Both the position numbers and the translations under genes were made by a program. A DNA stretch of 64,000 nucleotides from positions 517,040-581,039 of the forward strand of contig SJOL01006496.1 of assembly GCA_004794785.1 (NCBI GenBank), in the 5' to 3' direction. This stretch comes from Opisthorchis felineus (lineage: Eukaryota; Platyhelminthes; Trematoda; Opisthorchiida; Opisthorchiidae). Position 1 is the stretch's first letter. The number at the start of each line of letters is the position of its first letter. This document shows positions 47,994-58,848 of the stretch, in pieces. The notes beneath the pieces are model-generated. The model did not search any database, was not told where the DNA came from, and saw only the letters and a list, made by a program, of their open reading frames with translations.

Positions 47994-48465
47994 TATTTGT
48001 TAGGTAATGGCACGTCCCCGCGGAGTTTTGACAAAACACTATGGAATGAAAAACAGCGCGTTTTTAGTAGGCGGTGGTGGGCATCTGTAGCACATGTTCC
48101 GACCACCTTATACGGGTAAGTTTATTTGCTGCCCAACAGATTTTGGTTTATCACAAAGTTCTGGTCTACACAACACTTTGATGCAAACACGCTGCAGCCA
48201 GTTGACCTTTGGTAGGCTATAGAGATAACGGTGATCGAAAATTCGAAGACGTCCGGTTGGAATCGTTACTTCGGGCACTTTTGTTAATACAGTCAGGATA
48301 ACTGATAGACCCCACTTCTCTTAAACCCACTTCCATTCCTACACAGGTTTGAATTATTCAGTGAGAGTAGGAGCCAAATATTCGCACACAACTTTGAATA
48401 ACGTCAAAGTAAGATTTCCTGGCGAAGCCTTAGTCAGAAAAGCATACATAAAAAAGTGATGGAGG
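47994..48465. other. unassigned DNA
   Basis: No gene or repeat was recognised. Confidence 0.5.
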
Positions 48466-48476
48466 CCGAACCCAAA

Positions 48477-48662
48477 AGAATCGTTCAGCTGTAACACCCT
48501 TCCGGTGCCTAGCTGCAATGCCACCCGAAGGAAGCACGAGGGCTGGGATACTGCCAGGTTGCCCAAGCCTAGACAGGGGAAGTCGAGATGCTGAGGTCGG
48601 GTTCGAACCACGGACCTTCCGGTCAGTAAATTCGCGCCCTAACCACTGAGCCATCTCGCCCA
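48477..48662 (-). mobile_element. tRNA-derived SINE, best preserved copy
   Basis: The minus strand has a consensus A box (TGGCTCAGTGG) and B box (GGTTCGAACCC). Direct repeats CCGAACCCAAA at 48466-48476 and 48663-48673 flank it. It is the youngest-looking SINE in the window and could be transcribed by RNA polymerase III. A tRNA-like cloverleaf beyond the D and T arms is not convincing, so it is not called as a tRNA gene. One frame through it encodes a peptide containing [20 protein letters not shown], which I recall from predicted liver-fluke proteins. Confidence 0.88.
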
Positions 48663-48673
48663 CCGAACCCAAA

Positions 48674-49299
48674 GACCAAGGTTCGAGATGAGCGATCGGA
48701 AGATGAGACAGCTACAGCAGCACAGGGCTAAATATTCTACCCAGTGATCTAAACGATGGATTTCATTAAATGTTAGGTTTCCATTATTATCTTTGGTGAG
48801 ATCATAGATACTGAATTATGGATTAGCTGAAACGGCTTATGTGCATTCCCGAATGACAGTGACCGTTGAGATTCAGCTATTTCTACGTACAGACTCGCAA
48901 ACATCACATGCGGGTGTGGTTATTTCATTTCCGTTACGAGCAAGGTACTCCCAGGAGACCGATTGCAAAGTACGTCATACAATAAGCTTTGACATTTCTT
49001 GAATCTAAGGTTCACATGAGTATTTTAGTGATAATTGAAGAGTTCAATTCCCAGACTCACCAGAAAAAGTTAATGAACGCCTACACCAAACGGCAGTATG
49101 AACTTAATCAAAACGTGTACTCCAGAATGATCAGCAGTAGAGGACTGGACCGTACTATCAGTAGCTGATGTCTATGTGATCAGCTAGGTTCTGAAGTTGC
49201 TCAGTAGAAGCGGGACGTCGAGTGGCACAAAGGAGTCCACTGAGTGAAGATCTAATAGTACTGAGAAAAGAGTAGTGGTCAGTGTAAAATTGCAAAACC
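48674..49299. other. unassigned DNA
   Basis: No gene or repeat was recognised. Confidence 0.5.
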
Positions 49300-49913
49300 C
49301 GCTCGGTATTATCATTGCGCTTGTTGTATGAGCTAAATATATAACCAAGACGTACCCCCTGATGAAATGAGGCGCTCTACTTGTGCACTGAAATCTCCTA
49401 TTATTATGATTACATCTACAAACGACAAGAGTGGTTGGTCTTCCGCTGAATCAGAGCTGCAGCTCCTTACCGCATAAATGGAAAAAGCAGTATGCTGACC
49501 AGTGCGAGTACTCACGGTGGTGGAAAAACGGAAGTCACAGGGCCAACAGCTTCCGCTCGCGAACTGTGAGCTGCAACATTACCACAGCCAGCTGCAGCAC
49601 CTATAGTATCACCCGAAGTTCGCAGCAGATAGCACCTAGACAGCGGTGTGGCGACCTCAACTGCGGTGCCTAGAACTTGCAATCGAGTCTTGGAAATGCA
49701 ACAAATGTTTAATAGTTCTGGGCCGAATTCGGCTCGGAATATTAAAAAGATTGGGCGCCATGTGGTGTATAGTATGGGCACTTTTGACTTGTGTCTTGAC
49801 TTTAAAATTTCCACATCAAATGTCAATTGGTTGAGTATCTGGGATGCAAGGAAGAGCAGCTTGCTAGCAGAACCACCAGGGATTTCGTCCGCTAAAGGAC
49901 AACCAGGCATCAA
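49300..49913 (-). pseudogene. RTE LINE endonuclease remnant
   Basis: The minus strand shows NICCISKTRLQ (family VCCVSETRIQ), CYLLRTSGDTIGAAAGCGNV, the block SRAEAV, and after a frame change SSDSAEDQPL and IIIGDFSAQVERL, where the endonuclease GDFNAQVGR motif is damaged. It lies downstream, not upstream, of the reverse transcriptase piece at 50.1-51.4 kb, so the two are rearranged or separate insertions. Confidence 0.75.
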
Positions 49914-50049
49914 TAATGGATGCGGGCTTACTCCACTTTATCTAAGGCGGCTTTCTCCTGGAGGTTGACTCGGTCCCAAGAATGCTCTAAATCGAGGCTA
50001 CCCATTGGGCAGGATCAGCAACCGGGTCCCAGAAGAGCGCTAGCGTTTC

Positions 50050-51440
50050 TGTTCCATTAGCTTAGTGTTATAGGCCACATGTAGACCCAGTAGCTCACCG
50101 TCGACCTCAACTGCTGCCTCCAGTGCGACGACGCAAGTCCTGGCAGAGCAGTGGCGCCAGGGAGTTTGGGAAGTTTGGAGTCTGGTTTGCAGAGGATGTG
50201 CCCAAACCATCATAGTGATGTCGCAAGATCAACCTGGAGACGTCATTGAACACTGTCGTCTCAACGTACTTCCACCGTAAGCACCAGTAGCCAAGTACTT
50301 CATATCTACAAAGACCGTCAGCCCCAAAGCCGAATCACACAGGCGTGTTGTATATTGGCTATGTTTTTCAAAGCGTTTCATCGTTCCTTGTTAAATCACT
50401 TTTTTTCATTTTAGATCGCAGTGTCGACGTTTTGGATGAGTAAAACCTAGTTTCTTGGCCCTCAGTCTTTCCCCTTCTTACTCTGATTGTCGTCGCACTT
50501 CATTCCTGGTCAAACACAACAAGCCGTACGTTAGAAGTCAGACAGTCGCAGCTTCGTCCGACCCCCCACCCCCAGCGTCTCCATAGAGCGGTGTGCAGCT
50601 GAACTGTCTTCCTAGCATAGTCGATGCGACGCCTGTTTCCTGTCGTGCTTGGTCATTTTGGAGGGTGGTGAAATCCAAATACTTAGGGGAATAGACCGGG
50701 TCTATCGGCTTTCCGTTGACACTGAGCGAGCTAGACGGGATGACCTTGCTTGTAGTAAAGTTGTCCTTTTTGGAACTGACTTTCCAGCGAAGCACGGTGG
50801 CCAACTCAAACAAGCGTTTTTGTTGGATCCTTGTCTAAGACGAAGATATCACCAGTGCAGTGGATTTCCGGAATCCAGGGTTCACTGGTACCCCAAGGAA
50901 GTCGCTGAGGTTGTGCAAAGTTGCCCGACCAACCGCGATACGAAAACGTGCAGGCAAACGCTGGAAGCCTTGCTGAACACGGAAATTCAAACGAAACGCC
51001 GCGTATTCGCTTTGTACTCGGATGCGGGCTTCCATACCCGAGCACTGAGCTCTGGTGGGGTTCAACGGTTTACCTGGCACGCCATCAGCCTTCAAGCATT
51101 CTCTACTAACGAAGTCAAATGCTGTACGGATGCCAATGAAGCAACCGGTGGTCGTTTGCTGCTTGGGTGAGTATTTGATCGACGAAGCCTTCTCCTGAGC
51201 GGAAGCTGCCTGAGTTTGATCTCATATGAGACTTTAATTTATGAAGCGGTTCAGTAGTAGCATGGTGAGGCTTTTGGGTGCTATCTGTCAGGCTGATATC
51301 CCGACCGTTGTCACTTTTTTGGTATCGGCTGTAATGTACAGGCACAGGCAGGCGCCGTGGATTTCCACCGGAATGTCGTCTTCACCTGGGGTTTTTAGTG
51401 TCGATTATTTGGGCCGATTCACGTCGCAATCGATGCTACG
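50050..51440 (-). pseudogene. RTE LINE reverse transcriptase remnant, interrupted by a solo LTR
   Basis: Minus-strand blocks appear in family order: SGSFRSGEGFVDQILT (family GFRPGRGCVDQIFT), VRAQ-like PTRAQCSGMEARIRVQSE, NFRVQQG (family VRQGC), ADDIFVLDKD with an intact DD at about 50860, and LSVNGKPIDPVYSPKYLDF. Frames change several times. The solo LTR at 50346-50521 splits its 3' end. Confidence 0.75.
50346..50521. mobile_element. solo LTR, 176 bp
   Basis: The sequence begins TGTTGTATATT and ends AACACAACA, a TG...CA structure. It is flanked by AGGCG (50341-50345) and AGCCG (50522-50526), a five-base target duplication with one mismatch. It is the same family as 53323-53497. No internal region of this element is present in the window. 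Confidence 0.8.
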
Positions 51441-52069
51441 AGACGTAGGGGTTGTGATTGCGGGGGCTAAAGAGGCCATTGAGTAGTGAGCTGAAATGAA
51501 GGGTCCATCATTCGAACATTTTTTCCGTGAAATGATATAAAATTGTTCAGATATGGCACCCCACCATGGTATTTCCATCATCATTTGATCAACCTCCCCC
51601 AGCGGTGGGTTAGTCTACTTCTGGGATACGAATTCAGGATAAAATTTCAGTCCACCACCGGCCTCGAGTAGGTCGGCTGGCCGTCGCGTCACACCGATCC
51701 AAAGATGCTGAAACTGGAAGACACTGTAGTCACCTTGGCGCTGGGAGTTAACCGTTAGGAATAGGAAGCAGTTCACAGCCTGTAAGTGATAGCTGGCATG
51801 GTTGGTTAGGCTACTGCAGCAGGCCATCAAGCACCACTTCGGTCAATGGCTACCTATCCGCACACAAGATGAATTGAGACCGTACTTCAACCATCATAAC
51901 AAACTAGCCCAAACTACAGATAACAACGCATTGCCATTCCAAAAGGGCATCAGTCAGTCTTGCCCAAGCAGTTAAACAAATCAATTCAATCAATTCATCA
52001 GCTATAAACCGTGTACCATAGGCACATTGGTTCCAGCTGCTAGTCTCGATCACCGGAAAACGGGAGAGT
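51441..52069. other. unassigned DNA
   Basis: No gene was recognised. It may include untranslated parts of the surrounding LINE pieces. Confidence 0.45.
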
Positions 52070-52430
52070 GTGGGATATACACCCAAGCCTTGGAGGCGAT
52101 GACATGTTCAGTTTGTTCGGAAATTGGGGAGCTACGCATTGAAGGCAATAGCTTTGATGCGTGAGTGCCACTGACTGCGCGATTAGGCCTTTTCTGCCCG
52201 TGTCAATAGCCATTGGTGATTTGAGTTCTGGGGTCCCCATCCGGGGAGGCGGCAGTTGTCGACCCGACTCAGTTTCCTGGTTAGTGTTTTCATACTTCGT
52301 TGCCAGGTCATACACTGTCCACCTCGAGTTCGCTTCCACTCAGCACAGGGCTGGACGAAAAGAGCTCTGCGGGGCAGATGGTCTTCTGGCATGCGGAGTA
52401 CATGTCCTAACCAGCGTGTATCATCCATTA
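52070..52430 (-). pseudogene. RTE LINE C-terminal fragment
   Basis: An 81-codon minus-strand frame starting at 52428 reads DDTRWLGHVLRMPEDHLPRR, then ALF-type and GGQCMTWQRSMKTLTR blocks, the terminal region of this LINE family. The same blocks occur at about 37.0 kb in the better copy. Its 5' end meets the BEL LTR start at 52417. Confidence 0.85.
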
Positions 52431-52486
52431 CTTAGACATTTAAAGTTCCCCACTCTTCTCCTATCTTCTTCCGTCTTCTACACAAG

Positions 52487-53310
52487 TCTCTGTCGGACTT
52501 GTGTATAAAAATGTGAAGCTGTGAGATTACGCTAACGCAGATGTGCTACTTTCAGATTTGCACTCGCTTGCCGTTGTAGACAGAATTATGCATTATTTTC
52601 CCTTGCCACCGCAGCACAAATGGGCTAGTGCCGCAGATAAAATATCGACGACGGGTAGGGATCCAAAGTTCAGTGACTTGGCAGATTTTGTGGACACGCT
52701 CCAGGGTTGTACAAAGTCGGTTTGGGCAACTGGCTCGAGAGGGGGACGTAAGACGCCCTCCTGTGCCGTTAACTTCCACCAACCAAGCTCCCAGACGGAA
52801 TGGTTTCACGAGCTTCCTAACCAACATAAGGCCAGACGCAGACAGTGGTTTAAGCACTTGCCCGTTATGTTCACAGCTCCATCCAGTTTCCGGTTGCCAG
52901 CGCTTTCTATCTATGGAAGTTCCCGATTGGTGGAGGTGCATACAGGAGCATAATGCATGCTTTGTTTGCTTGGGCGACTCCGACATGGCTAAAGATTGCA
53001 AGTCAGTCGTTCGATGTGGCCAGTCGAGTTGTAGGGGACGACATTATAGGTTGTTGCATGCAACAAAACCCGGAAACAAAGCAGGGACGATTTCACAGAC
53101 GGAGGGGTTTTTTGCCTTAACTCAAGGTAGTCGGCTTCCAGCACCCTAGGAGATATTCCGGTTGGGATTGACACTCCTGCTGGAAAGGTGACAACGTATG
53201 CGTCTTTAGATGCCAGGTCCGACATAACACTAGTAAAACTGGACCTTCTGGTAAAAAACGGGGTCAGGCTGCTACCCACTTCTATGGCCATTGAAAGACT
53301 GGGTGGTTCC
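52487..53310 (+). pseudogene. BEL gag and protease remnant
   Basis: The gag begins at LSDLHSLAVVDRI and includes HKWASAADKI. A frameshift near 52700 moves to the frame encoding SRFGQLAREGD and the Cys/His-rich zinc knuckles (HNACFVCLGDSDMAKDC, then CGQSSCRGRH). The protease has DARSDITL where the 63.9 kb copy has DAGSDITL, so a Gly beside the catalytic Asp is lost. A stop at 53149 separates gag from protease. Confidence 0.85.
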
Positions 53311-53322
53311 ATGGGATGCACC

Positions 53323-53497
53323 TGTTGTATATTTGCTCTGTTTTTCAAACGTTTCATCGTCCATTGCTAAATCACTTTTTTTCGTTTCAGCCCTCAGTGT
53401 CAAAGTTTTGGATGAATAAAGCTTAGCTTCCGGGCCCTCAGCCTTTTCCATTCTTATTCTGATTATTGTTGCACTCCATCCCTCGTCGAACACAACA
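53323..53497. mobile_element. solo LTR, 175 bp, with perfect target duplication
   Basis: TGTTGTATATT...CACAACA, flanked on both sides by GCACC (53318-53322 and 53498-53502). The empty site is visible in the second BEL copy, which reads ATGCACCTCC at the window end. It contains AATAAA near 53417 as a possible poly(A) signal on the plus strand. It was inserted into an already resident BEL element. Confidence 0.88.
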
Positions 53498-53532
53498 GCA
53501 CCTCCGAAGCCAGGGATATCAGGCTTTTATCA

Positions 53533-54871
53533 ATGGATGAAAGTCAATCGATAGATATTGACAGGGCATTCGTCACTGACAACTTACCCATGCGAGCTGT
53601 CCGGTCTATCAAAGAAGCGGCTAGCTCGTGGTCGCACCTTGACGAAGTCTCCTTTGACGAATTGACTGAAGAGTATGGAGGGACCCTTCTTGAGTGTGAC
53701 GTGTCCGAAGCGCACTGGGTATTCGATTAGCGCCTGGGAGGGGGGGTAAATAACGGCCATTTGCCGTGAAGACCTTACATGGTTGGATACTCCCTCGTCC
53801 GATGGGAATTGAGACTAAGCAGAAGGTTGTCAGGCGTTGTATAACCGGGTGCAGTCAGGGCATCCAGGAGCATTTGCAGCGGCTGTACAATTCGGAATTC
53901 GCAGACACTTCAGCATCCAACACTAGTCTCTTTTTAGATGATCAAAGTGCATTATTGATAGCGGAGAATGGTGCGGTGTGGATGAGTGGACACTATCGGC
54001 TACCACTCCCATGGAAGGATAACGCACTTCCCCTACCCGATAACTTTCAGGTAACTAGAAAGTGTTTAGATAATCTGAAAACTAGACTGTGCAAGGATCG
54101 TGTTTTACATGGAAAGTACGATCAGATGCTTCGCGCGTATCTGGGAAAAGGATACATTGAAAGAGTGTTAGGTGCCCCACACTGTCATTAAATACAAAGC
54201 ACTGGTATCTCCCACACCATCCGGTCAACAACCCAAGAAAGCCAGAAAAGATTCGGGTTGTATTCGACTGCGCTGCCAAGTGTCATGATGCTTCCCTGAA
54301 TGATCACCTGTATCAGGGCCCTGATTTAACCGCAAAACTTGTAAGCGCTATGCTAGGCTTTCGTTTAGAGCAAGTTGCTGTGACAGCGGACATCGAAGAG
54401 ATGTTCCTGCAGGTCAAGGCTGGCCCCTGCGCTTTTAAATTCCTGTGGTGCGAAAACTATGAGTTCTTTGGGGAACCTACTGAATTTCAATGGACGTCCT
54501 GCCCGTTTGGCGCCACTTCCTCCCCTTTCTGCGCAACGTTCGCCTTACGAAAGACGGCTGAAGAATTGGCCTCAGGTTATGTCATCTCAACCTGCAGCGT
54601 AATAGACAATAATCTATATTTTGATGACTGCTTAAAGTCGTTGCCGGACTCTGTAACGGCCAAATGCTTCGTTAACGAGATTAGTGCTTTGCTAGCAAAA
54701 GGAGGTTTCCGCATGAGGAACTGGTCTTCCAATGATCGCGGAGTATTGTCAGCCATTGATTCAACCGAACTCACGTCTGGTGCGCGAAACATAACTACGG
54801 ACCCATTACCAATGGAGCGTGCCCTAAGGGTGCAGTGGGATAAACTCTGGTGCACCTGTGATCGCCTTTAA
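53533..54871 (+). pseudogene. BEL/Pao reverse transcriptase remnant
   Basis: The pieces in order are an acidic stretch SWSHLDEVSFDELTEEYGG, the block HYRLPLPWKDNALPLPDNF, a KIRVVFDCAAKCHDASLNDH block after a frameshift near 54190, VTADIEEMFLQV (first catalytic Asp), WTSCPFGATSSPFCA, and YFDDCLKS in place of YVDDCL (catalytic Asp pair kept). Stops occur between some pieces. Confidence 0.87.
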
Positions 54872-55600
54872 TTTACCGACGAAACCGCCAACGCGCAGAG
54901 GCGTTCTTTCCTGTATATCTTCACTGTATGATCCTCTGGGATTTGTTTCTCCATGGTTAATACCAGGCAAGTGTCTACTGCAATCCCTGTGCAAAAGTGG
55001 ACTTGGTTGGGACGATCCGTTAGACGACACCGACCGCACTCGCTGGGAGGATTGGTTATCTAACCTTCGTAGCCTCCATAACTTGCGATTCCCCACGTGC
55101 ATAAAGCCTAGAGAGGTTAGTGGTATTCCACACATCAAACTTCATGTATTTTTTGATACATCAGAAGCTGCATATAGCGTGGCAGCATATGCTCGTTTCA
55201 CGGTGAACACTGAAGTTTCTGGCTGCTCGCTTGTCATCTCGAAGGCGCGGGTGGCCCCCCTTAAGTCCGTTTCAATACCAAGGTTAGAGTTGACAGCTGC
55301 GTGTTTGACAGTCCGAGTAGTAGGTAAAATTGGAGCAAGTACAAAGGACTACTTCCAACGTACCGTGTTTTGGACAGACTATGATTATTCCCTTCTACTT
55401 CCATAACGTATCTTCTAGATTTTGTACCTTTGTGGCAAATCGACTAACAGTTATTCGTCATATGTCGTCACCTACTCAATGGAGACACGTGACGTCGGAG
55501 AACAATCCAGCTGACATTGCCTCTCGAGGGACATACAACCTCAGTCCGCTGCGTAGATGGTCAACCGGACCACGATTTACTCCAACTAGAGAGTAATTGG
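54858..55600 (+). pseudogene. BEL RNase H region remnant
   Basis: The frame from 54858 encodes RRGVLSCISSLYDPLGFVSP and LHVFFDTSEAAYSVAAYARF, the start of the BEL RNase H with FFD (family FSDAS). ISKARVAPLKSVSIPRLELT follows, and in another frame ENNPADIASRGT, conserved at the end of this region. A frameshift near 55395 separates the halves. Confidence 0.85.
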
Positions 55601-55679
55601 CATCCATGGCCTCGATTGGTGCAGCCCGATGGGGTCGAGTTGAAGAGCTTCGTAGCACAGGCTAAACAGTTGGAGCGAA

Positions 55680-56425
55680 ATGATGGCATGTCCCCACTAT
55701 TGACTCGATTTTCCTGTTGGGTGAAGCTACAGAATTTGTGGCTTGGTTACTGAGTTACAAGCAATTTCTATTGATTAAGATGGACAGGGCGAGGAAAGAG
55801 GCTCTATCTTCTGATGTCATCAGAGTATCCGAACCCTGCCAAGCACGTAATTGTTTGATAAAGATCTTATAATCCAGTCACTCTGCACAGGAGTTACATC
55901 AGGTTATGGCATGTGGAAGGATGTGTGAAGTGTCCCGGAAATCGGCTTCAAAACGACAGTTTGCGAAGGTTGTCACCTGTTTTGATCGATGGTGTATTGT
56001 GCGTGGGGGGGCAGACTTAGTTACTCGAACTACCGTCAGTCAGTAAAACATCCAGCTGGTCTTCCGAGCGGACATCCTGTTACTACCTTGATCATACGTC
56101 ACTTTCATGAAGCTGAAGGGCACTGTGGAGTGGCGCAGGTTTTGGCCTCTATCCGACAGCAATATATTGGATTATCAATGGGACCGGCGCCGTTAAGCGA
56201 GTGATTGGTGCGTGCGGCACTGGTCCGTACACCCCAACACACAAATGATGGCTCCATCGCCAGTAGACGGGGTAGAAGCGGGTTGGTATCCTTTCAAGTA
56301 CGTGGGAGTGGACTACTTTGGACCCCCTAAGAATAAACGGGGACGTTCACACGAAAAAAGGTATCGCTGTATCTTTAGCTGCCTGAAAACTCGAGCATTT
56401 CACCTGGAAATGGCAGACAGAAAGG
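55680..56425 (+). pseudogene. BEL integrase remnant, truncated
   Basis: GHPVTTLIIRHFHEAEGHCG is the HHCC zinc region. After a stop comes PSPVDGVEAGWYPFKYVGVD, then DYFGP and FSCLKTRAFHLEMAD. The match to the 25 kb copy ends there, and the frame runs into antisense LINE sequence. The second catalytic Asp and the Glu are missing. Confidence 0.85.
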
Positions 56426-56429
56426 AAAT

Positions 56430-57110
56430 TTGTAGCAGCACATCAATAACAAAGTTGAAGGGAAAAGGTGAGAGAGGACAGCCCGTGTTTAACACCACTG
56501 AACGTGGTGAACTCAGGCGAAAGCTTGCCGTATACTCGTACACGCCCACAGGAGTTCGCATACAGTGCCCTCATAAGAGATATAAATTTGGAAGGGACAC
56601 TTTTGATCGCCAGACAGCGCCAAAGTTCACGACGATTGACAGAATTAAAAGCAGCTTTCTGACCAGGATAAACGATCAACGAAGGAGTGGCACTGTTCAA
56701 GATTTTATCCCAGAGTAAAGATATGGTCGATGCACTCTCGGCCAGAGCGAAACCCAGCTTGATTCTCACAAATGTTTTTCCCGATTATTCATCAACCTGC
56801 GCAAAATAATGCCAGAGCACCTTGGATGCGACGGATACCAGGCTGATGCCACTATGGTTTTTGAATGACGTTCTTGTCCCTTTTTGAAGACTGGGATGAC
56901 GGTCGAGTAGCTCCTTTCGGCAGGAATTCTGTTTTCGTTCTAAATCTTCTGCAGTATGGTTGTCGGACTTTTCATCAGGACCACGCCACCTTCTTTGAAG
57001 AGTGTGGGATGCAGACCATCCGGGCCAGGTGCCTTGTCGAGCTTCAGGATTGATATCTCACGCTGGATTTCGTTAGCTTATGCTTGACATAGTGCACGCT
57101 GGCGTGCACC
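56430..57110 (-). pseudogene. RTE LINE reverse transcriptase piece inserted in BEL
   Basis: Starting near 57070 on the minus strand: LDKAPGPDGLHPTLF, RIPAE, PVFKKG, FALAESAST, the block KAAFNSVNRRELWRCLAIK and SPEFTTFSGVKHGLSS. This is the same subfamily as 6670-8570. It breaks the BEL integrase at about 56425 and lacks both its 5' part and the YADD end. Confidence 0.82.
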
Positions 57111-57581
57111 GCGAAAAAAAGATTCGTAGGCATACCTCAACTCAAAAGTCAGGCCAGCATACAGCAAGAGGAGAAACCACACTCCAGAGTAACCTTACCC
57201 GCGCAGTCAAATGCCACAGAGAAAAACAAGCCTAAATCACGCTTGATTGATGAAAGACTCGGGAGCGGACCGGCCAAGCGTCAAACTGACCTCTAATTGG
57301 TCGCACTGATCGGACCAACAACCAATCACTTTTCAGCGGAAAGCCCACGCGCACAGGGAAATCGAAGATTCAGCCGATTCTTAGTCACAGTGCTCTTATC
57401 TGCAAAACCATTGCGGTTGGGATGAAACGTTTCACGCCGAAATGTTGCATTTCGTTACATATATGCTCAAACCAAAGATCATCCTTATCAACATTCATTT
57501 TGTCGCGATTTGTTTTAATTATTCCCCCTTAAAAATCTTAGCGCGCATTTGACTTTGAACTTCTTGTGTTTGTTATCGGAA
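57111..57581. other. unassigned DNA upstream of the gypsy gag
   Basis: A 5' LTR would be expected here, but I see no match to the proposed 3' LTR at 61050-61358. The element is probably 5' truncated. Confidence 0.45.
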
Positions 57582-58290
57582 AATGGACTGGGCCGACGCG
57601 AAGGAAGCTCTTGCAGTGGAGTTCGACACACCGGCTGACCGTCAGGAGGCTATGAGGCGGTTCAAGACGGCCAGGATGGGACCTGGATGCGACCCGACGG
57701 TGTTCTTCACCAGCCTGCAGTAGTCGTTGGATCGGGCCTTGCCGGGACTGGACGGAGTGTCGCACCAGCAGTTGCTGTCTGACCGGTTCGTTTAAGGGGT
57801 GCAGTCTGCGCTTCATGTCCAGTTGTGGTTGGCGAGAGCAACTGACCAATTGTGTGGAACAGCTGATGCAACTGGCACGGGAATTGGCGGAGGCGCCACT
57901 GGCCACGTTGCAGTCACCGGAGAACAGGGATGATTCACCAGTGGAGGACCTGAAGAACAAAAAGTGGATCAACTCGCCGAACAGCTTGCAGCCATCAAGA
58001 CGGAATCGCGGAGGCACGCTCGAACGACCCGATGCTACAAGTGTGGTATGCCTGACCATTGGAAGAATCAATGGCCTCATACCCGACCACCTGTACATAA
58101 TAAAACTTTGGACTAATCCTCTTTTCCCGGGTGGGTTGCGATTAGTGCAGTCACACAGGCTACCATACAGGCCGTTGTCGAGATAGACGGGAAGAAGGAG
58201 CTGTGTCTGATTGATACAGGAGCGGGGTATCGTGGAGACGGAGAGGGAACGAAGCCGTATGCAAAACGTGCGCGCTAGCCGTGAGAGCAT
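57582..58290 (+). pseudogene. gypsy gag and protease remnant
   Basis: From ATG at 57582 the frame reads WADAKEALAVEFDTPADRQE and RFKTARMGPGCDPTVFFTSL, a retrotransposon gag domain, with stops at about 57721 and 57793 and a frameshift near 57800. A zinc knuckle, CYKCGMPDHW, near 58035 has lost its last Cys. The protease motif CLIDTGAG is near 58210, and the frame ends soon after. Confidence 0.83.
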
Positions 58291-58389
58291 CGGGTGATAC
58301 CGACTGAAAATTGACAGATTGCCAATGCACTCAATGCGCCTAGACGACGGGTTCTTGCAGCACGAGTTCCTGATCAGCCCAGATATAGA

Positions 58390-58848
58390 GCAGACAAATT
58401 AGGATCAGATTTCCTCAAGAGCACAGAATCCGTGGTTGATCTCAAGCGGGGAAAACTGGTGACAAAGTATGGCGCAGTCAAGCTTGAAGGTTACCCAAGC
58501 ACTGCCGTGAGCGAGCTGCATGTCCGAGAGCTTCCGTCTTGTAGCGTGCCGTCGGTACAGTCCGTGGTCGAGGAATACTCCAAACTGTTCACAGGCGAGG
58601 AAGATCCGTTTGGCTTCTGCTCGTGGACTGAACACGAAATACCCCCTCGTCCGAATGCTTTCGACCAAAGTGCGCCCGTCCGCTGCCGCTCCATCTTAAG
58701 GAAGAGGACCATAGGCAAGTTCAAGAGATGTAGAAAAATGACATAAACGAGGAAGCCAACAGTGCGTACAACCCCCGGTTGTCCTTTTCAAGAAGGCGAA
58801 CGGGAACTACAGGTTTCGTGTGAAGTTCCGGAGTTTGAATGAACTGCA
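58390..58848 (+). pseudogene. gypsy pol, region before and start of reverse transcriptase
   Basis: GSDFLKSTESVVDLKRGKLV and the VVEEYSKLFTGEEDPFG region lead into PPVVLFKKANGNYRFRVKFR, where functional copies have NYRFCVDFR. The catalytic palm of gypsy is absent because the LINE begins at 58849. Confidence 0.82.

Larger units (their letters stand above)
52417..56430 (+). mobile_element. decayed BEL/Pao retrotransposon
   Basis: Order of parts: the first 50 bp or so of the LTR (TGTATCATCC at 52417), fused to gag near 52487; gag with zinc knuckles to 53150; protease about 53150-53310; a solo LTR insertion (53323-53497); reverse transcriptase 53760-54850; RNase H 54858-55600; and integrase from about 55680 to 56425, where an RTE LINE piece cuts it off. 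It is colinear with the copy starting at 61973. Many frameshifts make it inactive. Confidence 0.9.

Noticed and set aside
48590..48662. tRNA gene at the SINE head
   Set aside because: A and B boxes are good, but the acceptor and anticodon arms do not pair convincingly and the body continues as a repeat with target duplications.
57111..57581. 5' LTR of the gypsy element
   Set aside because: No similarity to the 61050-61358 segment was seen by eye.
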